DNA from: Streptomyces odontomachi
GTDB lineage: Bacteria > Actinomycetota > Actinomycetes > Streptomycetales > Streptomycetaceae
Reading direction: 5' to 3'
Assembly (NCBI RefSeq): GCF_024435355.1
Contig: NZ_JAMJWG010000030.1
Coordinates: forward strand, 1-64,000
DNA: 64,000 bases
Part shown: piece after piece, positions 15,112 to 23,155 of the stretch
Numbering within the stretch: the stretch's first letter is position 1
Layout of the letters: each line of letters begins with the position of its first letter
Made by a program: the position numbers and the translations under genes
The notes under the pieces: generated by a model
What the model was told of the DNA's origin: nothing
Databases searched by the model: none
Seen by the model: the letters and a program-made list of their open reading frames with translations, nothing else

Positions 15112-16830
15112 CTAGAAGAGAGCGATGGCTGAAAATCGCATGATCAGCTGAGGCGCTCCTGAGAGGGCCACCGCCAACAGCGCCGTCAAGCCGAGCGCGG
15201 CAGCGAGGGGTACGGGTACCGCGGCCGGCGGCGGACCGGCGCTTCCCCCGGCGCCGGCAGAGGCGGAAGCGGAATCCGGACGCGATCCCGCGCCGGCCGC
15301 CTCGGGCACCCCGGAGGGCTCGCTGCCGGGCGTTTCCGCCTCGCTGCCGGGCACCTCCTGAGGAGCGGGCGCACGGAAGAGGAGCGCCGTCCACTGGAGG
15401 TAGTAGTAGAGCGCGATCACCACGTTGACGGCCATCACCACCGCGAGCCAGCCGAGCCCCGCGTCGACCGCGGCGGAGAAGACGGTGACCTTGGCGAAGA
15501 GTCCGATGACGCCTGGCGGCAGGCCGGCCAGGCAGAGCAGGAAGAAGCCCAGGAGGAGCGCGGTGAGCGGGCGGCGGGCGTACAGGCCGCGGTAGTCGCT
15601 GAGCCGGTTGTACGGGCTGCTCCGGGCCACCAGGGCGGCCACGGCGAAGGCACCGAGGTTCACCGCCGCGTACATCAGGGCGTACGCCACCGTGGAGCCG
15701 ATCGCCCGCTCGACGCCGTCGGTGCGCCGGGCGTACCCGGCCGCCGCGATCGGCACCAGGAGGTAGCCCGCCTGCCCGACGGACGACCAGGCCAGCAGCC
15801 GGACCGCGCTGTACGCGCGCGTGGGCGGCTGGCGCAGCGCGGCGACGTTGCCCACGCTCATGGTGAGCGCGGCGAGCACCGCCAGGGCGGGCCCCCACAC
15901 GTGCGCGTACGACGGGAACCCGAGCACGGTGACGACGATGAGGCCCGAGAAGCCGACCGCCTTGCCGATCACCGACAGGTACGCGGCGATGGGCAGCGGC
16001 GCGCCCACATAGGTGTCGGGCACCCAGAAGTGGAACGGCACCGCCGCCGTCTTGAAGGCGAAGCCCACCAGGGTGAGCGTGACCCCGGTGCGGGCGAGCG
16101 TCTGGAGCTGTCCGTCGACGTGCGGGAGCCGGCTCGCGATCTCCGTCAGGTACATGCTCCCGGTGGCCGCGTAGACGAAGCTCGCCCCCAGGAGGGTGAC
16201 CGCGGTCGCGGTGACCGACGACAGGAAGAACTTCAGGGCCGCGTCGGCGGACTTCCGGTCACCTCGTTTGAGCCCGACCAGGGCGAACGCCGGCAGGGAG
16301 GCCACCTCGAGGGCGACGACCAGGGTGGCCAGGTCCCGGGCGGCCGGCAGCAGGGCGGCGCCCGCTGCGGACGACAGCAGCAGGAACCAGTACTCGCCGT
16401 CGGGCATGGCGCCGGCGGCGTCCTGAGGCGTTCCCTTAGAGCCCTCGTTCCGGGCGTCCCGCGCGCCCCCGGTCCGCGCGCCCCCGGTCCGCGCGTCCCG
16501 CAGGGTGCTCATCGACAGCAGTGCGGCCAGCAGGGCACCGCCCAGCACCAGGAACTGGATGACGACCGCGAAGTGATCGGCGGTGTAGCTGCATACGGCG
16601 GGGCGGTCGGTGCGGCAGAAGGTGGTCCGGTCGCCGTCGAGCAGGGGCAGCAGGGCGAGTGCGGCCAGGGCGAGGCCCGCGACGGAGACCCAGCCCAGCA
16701 GAGGCTTGCGAGCGTCGTCGACGAACAGGTCGGCGACCAGGACGGCCAGGCCGACGACCGCGGCGATGGTGGGCGGTGCGACGGCGAACCAGTCGATGGA
16801 CTGGACGAGGCCCGCGGCGGTCTCGGTCAC
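15112..16830 (-). CDS. nuoN2: NADH-quinone oxidoreductase subunit N, second operon
   Basis: 572 residues, the antiporter-like membrane subunit N of complex I, with the family's charged residues in hydrophobic helices (for example LVVALEVASLP and AFKTAAVPFHFWVPD). It takes part in proton translocation. Relative to NuoN of the main operon (549) it has a hydrophilic loop rich in arginine, glycine and alanine (about 110-140) and a long Pro/Ala/Ser/Glu loop near the C-terminus (about 490-535). GTG 16830 overlaps the nuoM2 stop (GTGA). Last gene of the partial operon. Confidence 0.9.
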   Translation of the reverse strand: MTETAAGLVQSIDWFAVAPPTIAAVVGLAVLVADLFVDDARKPLLGWVSVAGLALAALALLPLLDGDRTTFCRTDRPAVCSYTADHFAVVIQFLVLGGALLAALLSMSTLRDARTGGARTGGARDARNEGSKGTPQDAAGAMPDGEYWFLLLSSAAGAALLPAARDLATLVVALEVASLPAFALVGLKRGDRKSADAALKFFLSSVTATAVTLLGASFVYAATGSMYLTEIASRLPHVDGQLQTLARTGVTLTLVGFAFKTAAVPFHFWVPDTYVGAPLPIAAYLSVIGKAVGFSGLIVVTVLGFPSYAHVWGPALAVLAALTMSVGNVAALRQPPTRAYSAVRLLAWSSVGQAGYLLVPIAAAGYARRTDGVERAIGSTVAYALMYAAVNLGAFAVAALVARSSPYNRLSDYRGLYARRPLTALLLGFFLLCLAGLPPGVIGLFAKVTVFSAAVDAGLGWLAVVMAVNVVIALYYYLQWTALLFRAPAPQEVPGSEAETPGSEPSGVPEAAGAGSRPDSASASAGAGGSAGPPPAAVPVPLAAALGLTALLAVALSGAPQLIMRFSAIALF

Positions 16831-18431
16831 GGGGTGCCTCCTGCGAGGAGATGCTGCACGGCGGGGTTCGTGAGGCCGAGCAGCACGGCGGGCCACAGTC
16901 CGGCCAGGACGGTGAGCGCGACGAGCGGCGAGAACGCGGCGAACTCGTGGGCGTGCACGTCCGGCAGGCTCGGGAGCGCCGCACCCGGCTCCGTGGTCGC
17001 AGTCCGGCCCGGGCCCATGCAGACCCGGCGCACCACGACGAGCAGATACCCGGCCGTGAGCAGGGTGCCGAGGCCGGCCAGCGCCATGAACACGAGGAAC
17101 GCGGGACGGTTGAGGTCCGCCGCGGGCCGGAACGCACCGAACATGGCCAGCATCTCGCCCCAGAACCCGGCGAGCCCCGGCAGCCCGAGCGAGGCGACGG
17201 CGCCGAAGGCGACCAGGCCGCCCAGACGCGGCGCGCGTCCGTAGAGCGCGGCGCCGCCGCCGGTCGCCAGCGTGTCGAGGTCGGTGCTGCCCGTGCGGTC
17301 CTTCACCGCGCCGACCAGGAAGAACAGCAGGCCGGTGATGAGTCCGTGGGCGATGTTGGCGAACAGTGCGCCGTCCAGCCCGGTCGGCGTCAGGGTGGCG
17401 ATGCCGAGCAGCACGAAGCCCATGTGGCCGACCGACGAGTAGGCGATCAGGCGCTTGAGGTCGCCGCCGGTGCCGCTTCTCGCAAGGGCCAGGCAGGCCA
17501 GTGATCCGTAGATGATGCCGACGGTGGCCAGCGCGGCGAGGGCGGGCGCGAAGGTGTGGGCGCCGTGCGGTGTGATCGCCAGCACGATCCGCACGAACCC
17601 GTACGTGCCCATCTTCAGCAGCACGCCGGCCAGCAGCACGGAGCCGACCGTCGGCGCGGCGGTGTGCGCGTCGGGCAGCCAGCTGTGCAGCGGCCACATC
17701 GGCGCCTTCACCGCGAGCCCGAGCCCGATCGCCAAAGCGGCGATGACCTGCACGGATCCGCTCATCCCCCGGCCGTTGTCAGTGGCGAGTGCCACCATGT
17801 CGAAGGTGCCTGCCCTGAGCCCGACGAGCAGCAGCCCGAGCAGCATCACGACGGACCCGAGGAGCGTGTAGAGGATGAACCTCCAGGCGGCCGCCCGCCT
17901 GCCCGCACCACCCCAGCGGGCGATGAGGAAGTACATCGGCACGAGCACCGTCTCGAAGGCGAGGAAGAAGAGCAGCAGGTCGAGGACGGCGAAGGTGGCG
18001 AGCGTGCCTGCCTCCATGAGCAGCAGCAGCGCGACGAAGGCCTTCGGGGACGGGGCGGTGTCGCCGCTGGGCGGCTTGGCGTAGCTGTACAGCGCGCACA
18101 GGAAGGTCAGCAGTGCGGTCAGGACGAGCAGGGGGAGGGAGATGCCGTCGATGCCGAGGTGGATGCGGACGCCGAGCGCCGGGATCCAGCTGATGTCGGT
18201 GCTCGCCTGGATCGTCGACGGGTGGTCGCGGTCGAAGCCGAGCGCGAGGACGACAGCGGCGACGAGGACCGCTCCGGTGACGGTCACCCCGTGCCGCAGC
18301 ACGGCCTGCTCGGGTGACTTCCCCTTCAGTCCGGGCGGCGCAGGCAGCAGGGCCGCCGCGGCACCCAGCAGCGGGCCGACGACGATCAATGCCAGAAGGG
18401 CCTGCATCACGGACGGGCTGATATCGAGCAC
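16827..18431 (-). CDS. nuoM2: NADH-quinone oxidoreductase subunit M, second operon
   Basis: 534 residues of antiporter-like subunit M, with about fourteen membrane helices and the conserved glutamate and lysine helices (LFFLAFETVLVPMYFLI, GLAVKAPMWPLHSWLPDAH). It forms part of the proton-pumping arm. The GTG at 18431 has GGGGGAG about eleven bases upstream, a little far; the stop of nuoL2 lies six bases before it. Overlaps nuoN2 by four bases. Confidence 0.9.
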   Translation of the reverse strand: MLDISPSVMQALLALIVVGPLLGAAAALLPAPPGLKGKSPEQAVLRHGVTVTGAVLVAAVVLALGFDRDHPSTIQASTDISWIPALGVRIHLGIDGISLPLLVLTALLTFLCALYSYAKPPSGDTAPSPKAFVALLLLMEAGTLATFAVLDLLLFFLAFETVLVPMYFLIARWGGAGRRAAAWRFILYTLLGSVVMLLGLLLVGLRAGTFDMVALATDNGRGMSGSVQVIAALAIGLGLAVKAPMWPLHSWLPDAHTAAPTVGSVLLAGVLLKMGTYGFVRIVLAITPHGAHTFAPALAALATVGIIYGSLACLALARSGTGGDLKRLIAYSSVGHMGFVLLGIATLTPTGLDGALFANIAHGLITGLLFFLVGAVKDRTGSTDLDTLATGGGAALYGRAPRLGGLVAFGAVASLGLPGLAGFWGEMLAMFGAFRPAADLNRPAFLVFMALAGLGTLLTAGYLLVVVRRVCMGPGRTATTEPGAALPSLPDVHAHEFAAFSPLVALTVLAGLWPAVLLGLTNPAVQHLLAGGTP

Positions 18432-18437
18432 GGCGAC

Positions 18438-20450
18438 TCACGCTCCCCCGGTGGCGACGAGGACGACGGCGAGCGCGAGGACGGCGGAGCCGGCCAGCAG
18501 GACGCTCAGGTAGGTCTGCACGTTCCCGGTCTGCGCACGGCGGACGGCAGCCCCGAGCCAGCCCGGCAGCACCGCGGCGCCGCGCACGTAGGTCTCCACG
18601 ACCTCGCGGTCCAGGAAGCGGACCAGACCCGCCGCGGCCCGTACGGGGCGCACGAAGAGCGTCGTGTACAGGGCGTCGAGGTGGAAGCCGGTGGCGGCGT
18701 GCCGGTGCAGCGGGCCGAGCAGCAGCTTGCCCGGGTCGGCCGGGTCGTCGGCGGCGGCGATGTTCCCGTAGACCGGTTCGTGGGCGGCGATGGCCTCGGC
18801 CTCGACCTCACCCGCGTCCGCACCCCGCCGGGCGGCGACGGCGCCGATGGGGACACGTGCGGCGAGCGCGGTGGTGTGCCGCCAGGCCCCGTAGACGACG
18901 AGTCCGCCGGCGAGCGAGACGCCGGTGCCGAGGACGGAGGTGGTGAGGACCGGGGTGAGGGTGGTGCCGCCGAGCCAGTCGGGCAGTACGCCGGTGGCCA
19001 GGCCGAGCGCGAGCGAGGGGACGGCGAGCACCCACAGCACGGCGTTCATGACGAGGGGTTCGCGGCCCTGTGCGGGGACCTCGGCGCCCCGGCCGCGGAA
19101 GGCCAGCAGCCACAGCCGGGTCGCGTAGGCGCCGGTGAGCAGGGCCGTGGCCAGACCGGCGAGGAGCACGATCCAGCCGGCGGCGGCGGGTACGGCAGGT
19201 GTGCCCGGCAGCGGCGCTGTGGGCGTGGTGGCGGCGTGCTCGGCGGCGCCCAGTACGGCTTCCTTGGAGAAGAAGCCGCTGAAGGGCGGGATCGCGGCGA
19301 GCGCCAGCAGGGCCACGGTCATCGTCCAGTAGGCGTCCGGCACGCGGGCCCGCAGTCCGCGTATGCGGGTCATGGCGGCGAGCGAGTTGGTGCCCGCGGC
19401 GTGGATGACCACGCCCGCGGCGAGGAACAGCAGCGCCTTGAAGGCGCCGTGCGTGAGGAGGTGGAAGAGGGCGGCACCGCGGTCGGCGACGGCGAGAGCG
19501 CCAGTCATGTAGCCGAGTTGGCCGACGGTCGAGTAGGCGAGGACGCGTTTGATGTCGTCCTGGGCGAGCGCGGCCAGAGCCGAGCCGACCATGGTGATCG
19601 CGGCCAGCACCGCGAGCACCACGAGCGCGGCCGTGGAGGCCGCGAATACGGGGAGGAGCCGGGCGATGAGATAGACCCCGGCGGCGACCATCGTCGCCGC
19701 GTGGATCAGCGCGGAGACGGGCGTGGGGCCCGCCATCGCGTCGGGCAGCCAGGTGTGCAGCGGGAACTGCGCCGACTTGCCCGCGACACCGGCGAGCAGC
19801 AGCAGCGCGATCAGCGTCGGATGCGCGAGCCCGCCGCCCGCGGCCGCGTCGAGGACGGTGGTGATGCGGAAGGACCCGGCGTCGGCGGCGAGCGCGAACA
19901 GCCCGAAGAGAAAGGGCACATCGCCGAGCTTGGTGACCAGGAAGGCCTTCAGGGACGCCGCGCGGGCCTCGGGCGTCTCCCAGTAGTGGCCGACCAGGAA
20001 GTAGGAGCAGATGCCCATGACCTCCCAGCCGACCAGTAGCACCATCAGGTCGCCGGAGTAGACGACGAGCAGCATCGCGGAGGTGAAGAGGGACACCAGT
20101 GCGGCATACGACGGGTACCGGGGGTCGTCGTGCAGATAGCCGATCGAGTAGATCTGCACACCGCAGGCGACCAGGCCGACCAGCACCGCGACCAGCACGG
20201 CCGGCCCGTCCAGGTGCAGGGCGAGGTCGATGGGCACCGAGCCGGTGGGCGTGAGCCTGGTGGCGGCGTCGACGGGCGGCCCGCCACCCTGCCGGGCGGC
20301 CACCGTCACGGCGAGCACGGCTGACGCGAGGGTGGGCAGCACGGCGATGGGGCGCACGTAACCGGGCGCTGTCCGGCCGAGCAGCAGTCCGGCGGCGGCA
20401 GCGAGGAACGGCAGGAGGGGGACGAGTACGGCGAGCTGGGTCGTGGTCAC
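18438..20450 (-). CDS. nuoL2: NADH-quinone oxidoreductase subunit L, second operon
   Basis: 670 residues; the largest antiporter-like subunit, with the NuoL signature GWEVMGICSYFLVGHYW and SAQFPLHTWLPDAMAGPTPVSALIHAATMV. The C-terminal region should carry the long lateral helix that ties L, M and N together. GTG 20450 overlaps nuoK2 in a GTGA. Slightly longer than NuoL of the main operon (631). Confidence 0.9.
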   Translation of the reverse strand: MTTTQLAVLVPLLPFLAAAAGLLLGRTAPGYVRPIAVLPTLASAVLAVTVAARQGGGPPVDAATRLTPTGSVPIDLALHLDGPAVLVAVLVGLVACGVQIYSIGYLHDDPRYPSYAALVSLFTSAMLLVVYSGDLMVLLVGWEVMGICSYFLVGHYWETPEARAASLKAFLVTKLGDVPFLFGLFALAADAGSFRITTVLDAAAGGGLAHPTLIALLLLAGVAGKSAQFPLHTWLPDAMAGPTPVSALIHAATMVAAGVYLIARLLPVFAASTAALVVLAVLAAITMVGSALAALAQDDIKRVLAYSTVGQLGYMTGALAVADRGAALFHLLTHGAFKALLFLAAGVVIHAAGTNSLAAMTRIRGLRARVPDAYWTMTVALLALAAIPPFSGFFSKEAVLGAAEHAATTPTAPLPGTPAVPAAAGWIVLLAGLATALLTGAYATRLWLLAFRGRGAEVPAQGREPLVMNAVLWVLAVPSLALGLATGVLPDWLGGTTLTPVLTTSVLGTGVSLAGGLVVYGAWRHTTALAARVPIGAVAARRGADAGEVEAEAIAAHEPVYGNIAAADDPADPGKLLLGPLHRHAATGFHLDALYTTLFVRPVRAAAGLVRFLDREVVETYVRGAAVLPGWLGAAVRRAQTGNVQTYLSVLLAGSAVLALAVVLVATGGA

Positions 20451-20866
20451 GCGGTGGCCTCTGTCCGGTCTGCCCGTGCGGGCCGCGGGTTGCCGGCCGG
20501 CGCCGCGTCGGGGTCGTCGGCCAGGACGTCGGCGGCGGCGTCCCCGTCGCCGGGGCCGCGCGGTTCGGCGGCGTCACGGAGCCGGTCCACGTCGGAGGTG
20601 CCGCGGCCCCGGTACACCATCAGGACGATCGCCAGGCCGATGCCGATCTCGGCGGCCGCGATGGCGATCGTGAAGAGGGTCAGCGCCTGGCCGGAATGCA
20701 GGCGGTCGCGCAGCCAGACGTCGAAGGCGACCAGATTGAGGTTGACGGCGTTGAGCATCAACTCGACGGCCATCAGCACCAGGATCGCGTTCCGGCGCGC
20801 CAGCACCCCGTAGACACCGACGGAGAAGAGGAGGACGGACAGCACGGCGGGGAAGACGAGATGCAT
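20447..20866 (-). CDS. nuoK2: NADH-quinone oxidoreductase subunit K, second operon
   Basis: 139 residues. Residues 1-95 are standard NuoK: three helices with the conserved glutamates in LMAVELMLNAVNL and AAAEIGIGLAIVL. Beyond that is a hydrophilic 45-residue tail rich in Asp, Ala, Pro and Arg that normal NuoK (about 100 residues; 99 in the main operon) lacks. ATG 20866 shares one base with the nuoJ2 stop. Confidence 0.9.
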   Translation of the reverse strand: MHLVFPAVLSVLLFSVGVYGVLARRNAILVLMAVELMLNAVNLNLVAFDVWLRDRLHSGQALTLFTIAIAAAEIGIGLAIVLMVYRGRGTSDVDRLRDAAEPRGPGDGDAAADVLADDPDAAPAGNPRPARADRTEATA

Positions 20867-21540
20867 CAGCGGCGGCCCTCCCCAGCGGCGGCGGACCCGC
20901 CGCCGTCAGAGGTGCCGTGACCGGCTGCCGACGACGGACCCCCGGGAGCGCCGAGGGTCGGTGTGCGCCTGGAGGCCGTTGCCGGGGAGGCCTCGTGGGG
21001 GGTCGGCGTCTTACGGGAGAGGGTGATGGCACCGACGAGGGCCGCGAGCAGCAGTATGGAGAGCGCCTCGAACGGCAGCACCCAGTTCCTGAAGAGGCTC
21101 GCCCCGGTGACGGCGGCCGAGCCGGCGACCGGCCCGCCGAGATCGATCCAGGTGGCACGGAACGCGTCGACGACCACCCAGACGAGGACGGCGGCGGAGG
21201 CGACGCCGACCAGCAGCGCCGCCGGGCGGTTGCCCGAATCGGCGTCCGGGGAGTGGCCGATGGGCGCCTTGGTGAGCATCAGCCCGAAGAGCAGCAGGAC
21301 GACCACCGAGCCGACGTAGATGAGCACCTGCACCCAGGCGATGAACTCGGCCGTGAGCAGCAGGTACTCGACGGCGACACCGCCGAGCGCGACGACCAGC
21401 CAGAGCGCCGCGTGCACGATCTGCCGGGTGGTCACGGTGACGATCGCCGCGCCCAGGGTGGCCAGGCCGACGAGGACGAAGGCGATCTCGACGCCGGACG
21501 GGGAGAGGAAGCCGTGGGCGTGGGCGGCAGCGTGTGTCAC
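20866..21540 (-). CDS. nuoJ2: NADH-quinone oxidoreductase subunit J, second operon
   Basis: 224 residues with five hydrophobic helices; YLLLTAEFIAWVQVLIYVGSVVVLLLFGLML is the characteristic third-helix region of NuoJ. The last 45 residues are a hydrophilic Gly/Ser/Thr-rich tail. GTG 21540 forms a GTGA overlap with nuoI2; the open frame runs 75 codons further upstream but overlaps nuoI2. Confidence 0.9.
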   Translation of the reverse strand: MTHAAAHAHGFLSPSGVEIAFVLVGLATLGAAIVTVTTRQIVHAALWLVVALGGVAVEYLLLTAEFIAWVQVLIYVGSVVVLLLFGLMLTKAPIGHSPDADSGNRPAALLVGVASAAVLVWVVVDAFRATWIDLGGPVAGSAAVTGASLFRNWVLPFEALSILLLAALVGAITLSRKTPTPHEASPATASRRTPTLGAPGGPSSAAGHGTSDGGGSAAAGEGRR

Positions 21541-22187
21541 GACTCTCCTTCCGTGCCCGGTCCCGAGGGTGGTGGCGTGCCGCGCCCGTCGCCCTGGGGC
21601 GGGGCACCGTGCGGACCTCCGGAGGCCTGCTGCCGAGCCGATGACTGCTGCTGGGCGGACTGCTGGGCGGCCAGCTTGTCCGCGGTCCTGCGGGCAGCGG
21701 TGAGTTCCTTGGGCTCCTCGGCCGCCGCGTCGAGCGGGGGCGGCGCGGGCACGGTCCACATCCACTCACGCAACGTCTCCCGTTCATGCGTGAGATCACG
21801 GATGTCGGTCTCCGCGTACTCGAACTCCGGTGACCAGAACAGCGCGTCGAAAGGACAGACCTCGATGCAGATACCGCAGTACATGCACAGGGCGAAGTCG
21901 ATCGCGAACCGATCGAGGACGTTACGGCTGCGCTCGCGGCCACCGGGGGCGGCGGGCGGCACGGTCTCCTTGTGGGAGTCGATGTAGATGCACCAGTCGG
22001 GGCACTCACGCGCGCACAGCATGCAGACCGTGCAGTTCTCCTCGAAGAGGCCGATCACGCCGCGGCTGCGCGGCGGAAGCTCGGGCTGCACGTCCGGGTA
22101 CTGCTGGGTGACGGTCTTCTTCGTCATCGTCCGCAGCGTGACGGCGAGGCCCTTGGCGAGCCCTGATCCGGGAATGGGGGGCGCCAT
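21537..22187 (-). CDS. nuoI2: NADH-quinone oxidoreductase subunit I, second operon
   Basis: 216 residues. Two CxxCxxCxxxCP motifs (CTVCMLCARECP and CMYCGICIEVCP) bind the two [4Fe-4S] clusters N6a and N6b that pass electrons towards NuoB. After about residue 165 comes a Gln/Ser/Ala- then Gly/Pro-rich tail that is not part of the fold. Its presence implies the partial complex still has the cluster chain of the connecting module. ATG 22187 shares one base with the nuoH2 TAA stop. Confidence 0.9.
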   Translation of the reverse strand: MAPPIPGSGLAKGLAVTLRTMTKKTVTQQYPDVQPELPPRSRGVIGLFEENCTVCMLCARECPDWCIYIDSHKETVPPAAPGGRERSRNVLDRFAIDFALCMYCGICIEVCPFDALFWSPEFEYAETDIRDLTHERETLREWMWTVPAPPPLDAAAEEPKELTAARRTADKLAAQQSAQQQSSARQQASGGPHGAPPQGDGRGTPPPSGPGTEGES

Positions 22188-23155
22188 TACTGCATCACCA
22201 CCTTGACGACACCGGTGAGGGCGATCTGGGCGAGGGCCAGCGGCACGAGCAGGGTCCAGGAGAGTTTCTGGAGCTGGTCCTCACGCAGCCGCGGATAGCT
22301 GACGCGCAGCCAGATCACGAGGAAGGCGAGGACGGCCGTCTTGAGCAGGGTCCACACCCAGCCCAGGCCGTCACCGCCCCACGGCCCGTGCCAGCCGCCG
22401 AGGAAGAGGACGGTGGTCAGCCCGCACAGGACGACGATCCCCGCGTACTCGGCGAGCATGAAGAGGGCGAAGCGCAGCCCCGTGTACTCGGTGTAAGCGC
22501 CGAAGATGATCTCGGAGTCGGCGACCGGCATGTCGAAGGGCGGGCGCTGGAGCTCCGCAAGGCCGGCGACGAAGAACACCAGTGCACCGACCAGCTGCCA
22601 GGGCACCCACCACCATGCGAAGGCGTCCAGGATGCCGGGCAGCGAGAGCGTGCCGGCCGCCATCGCCACCGACGCGGCGGCGAGCAGCATCGGAAGCTCG
22701 TACGCGAGCAACTGGGCGGCGGTCCGCAGGCCACCGAGGAGCGAGTACTTGTTGGCGGACGCCCAGCCCGCCATGAGCGAGCCCAGCACCCCGACGCCCA
22801 TGACCGCGAGGACGAAGAACACCCCCGCGTCGACGACCTCGCCGACCGCCCCCGCGCCGGGCCCGATCGGCAGGGCGACGAGCACCAGCAGATACGGCAG
22901 GAGCGCGACGGCCGGCGCAAGCTGGAAGACCCGCCGGTCCGCGGCGGCCGGGACCACGTCTTCCTTCTGCGCGAACTTCACACCGTCGGCGACCAGTTGC
23001 GCCCACCCGTGGAACCCGCCCGCGTACATCGGCCCCAGACGGCCCTGCATATGGGCCATCACCTTGTGCTCGGCCTGACCGATCACCAGGGGAAGGACGA
23101 GGAAGACGGCGAGCACGACGAGGAGCCGCACGACGACGTCGAACACGTCGTTCAC
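22187..23155 (-). CDS. nuoH2: NADH-quinone oxidoreductase subunit H, second operon
   Basis: 322 residues, the standard length for NuoH (main-operon copy: 465). Eight or so helices with the quinone-channel segments KVMAHMQGRLGP, GVKFAQKED and ELQRPPFDMPVADSEI...TEYTG. It forms the quinone-binding site together with NuoB and NuoD. GTG 23155 overlaps the nuoC2 stop (GTGA), so there is no room for nuoD between C and H. Confidence 0.9.
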   Translation of the reverse strand: MNDVFDVVVRLLVVLAVFLVLPLVIGQAEHKVMAHMQGRLGPMYAGGFHGWAQLVADGVKFAQKEDVVPAAADRRVFQLAPAVALLPYLLVLVALPIGPGAGAVGEVVDAGVFFVLAVMGVGVLGSLMAGWASANKYSLLGGLRTAAQLLAYELPMLLAAASVAMAAGTLSLPGILDAFAWWWVPWQLVGALVFFVAGLAELQRPPFDMPVADSEIIFGAYTEYTGLRFALFMLAEYAGIVVLCGLTTVLFLGGWHGPWGGDGLGWVWTLLKTAVLAFLVIWLRVSYPRLREDQLQKLSWTLLVPLALAQIALTGVVKVVMQ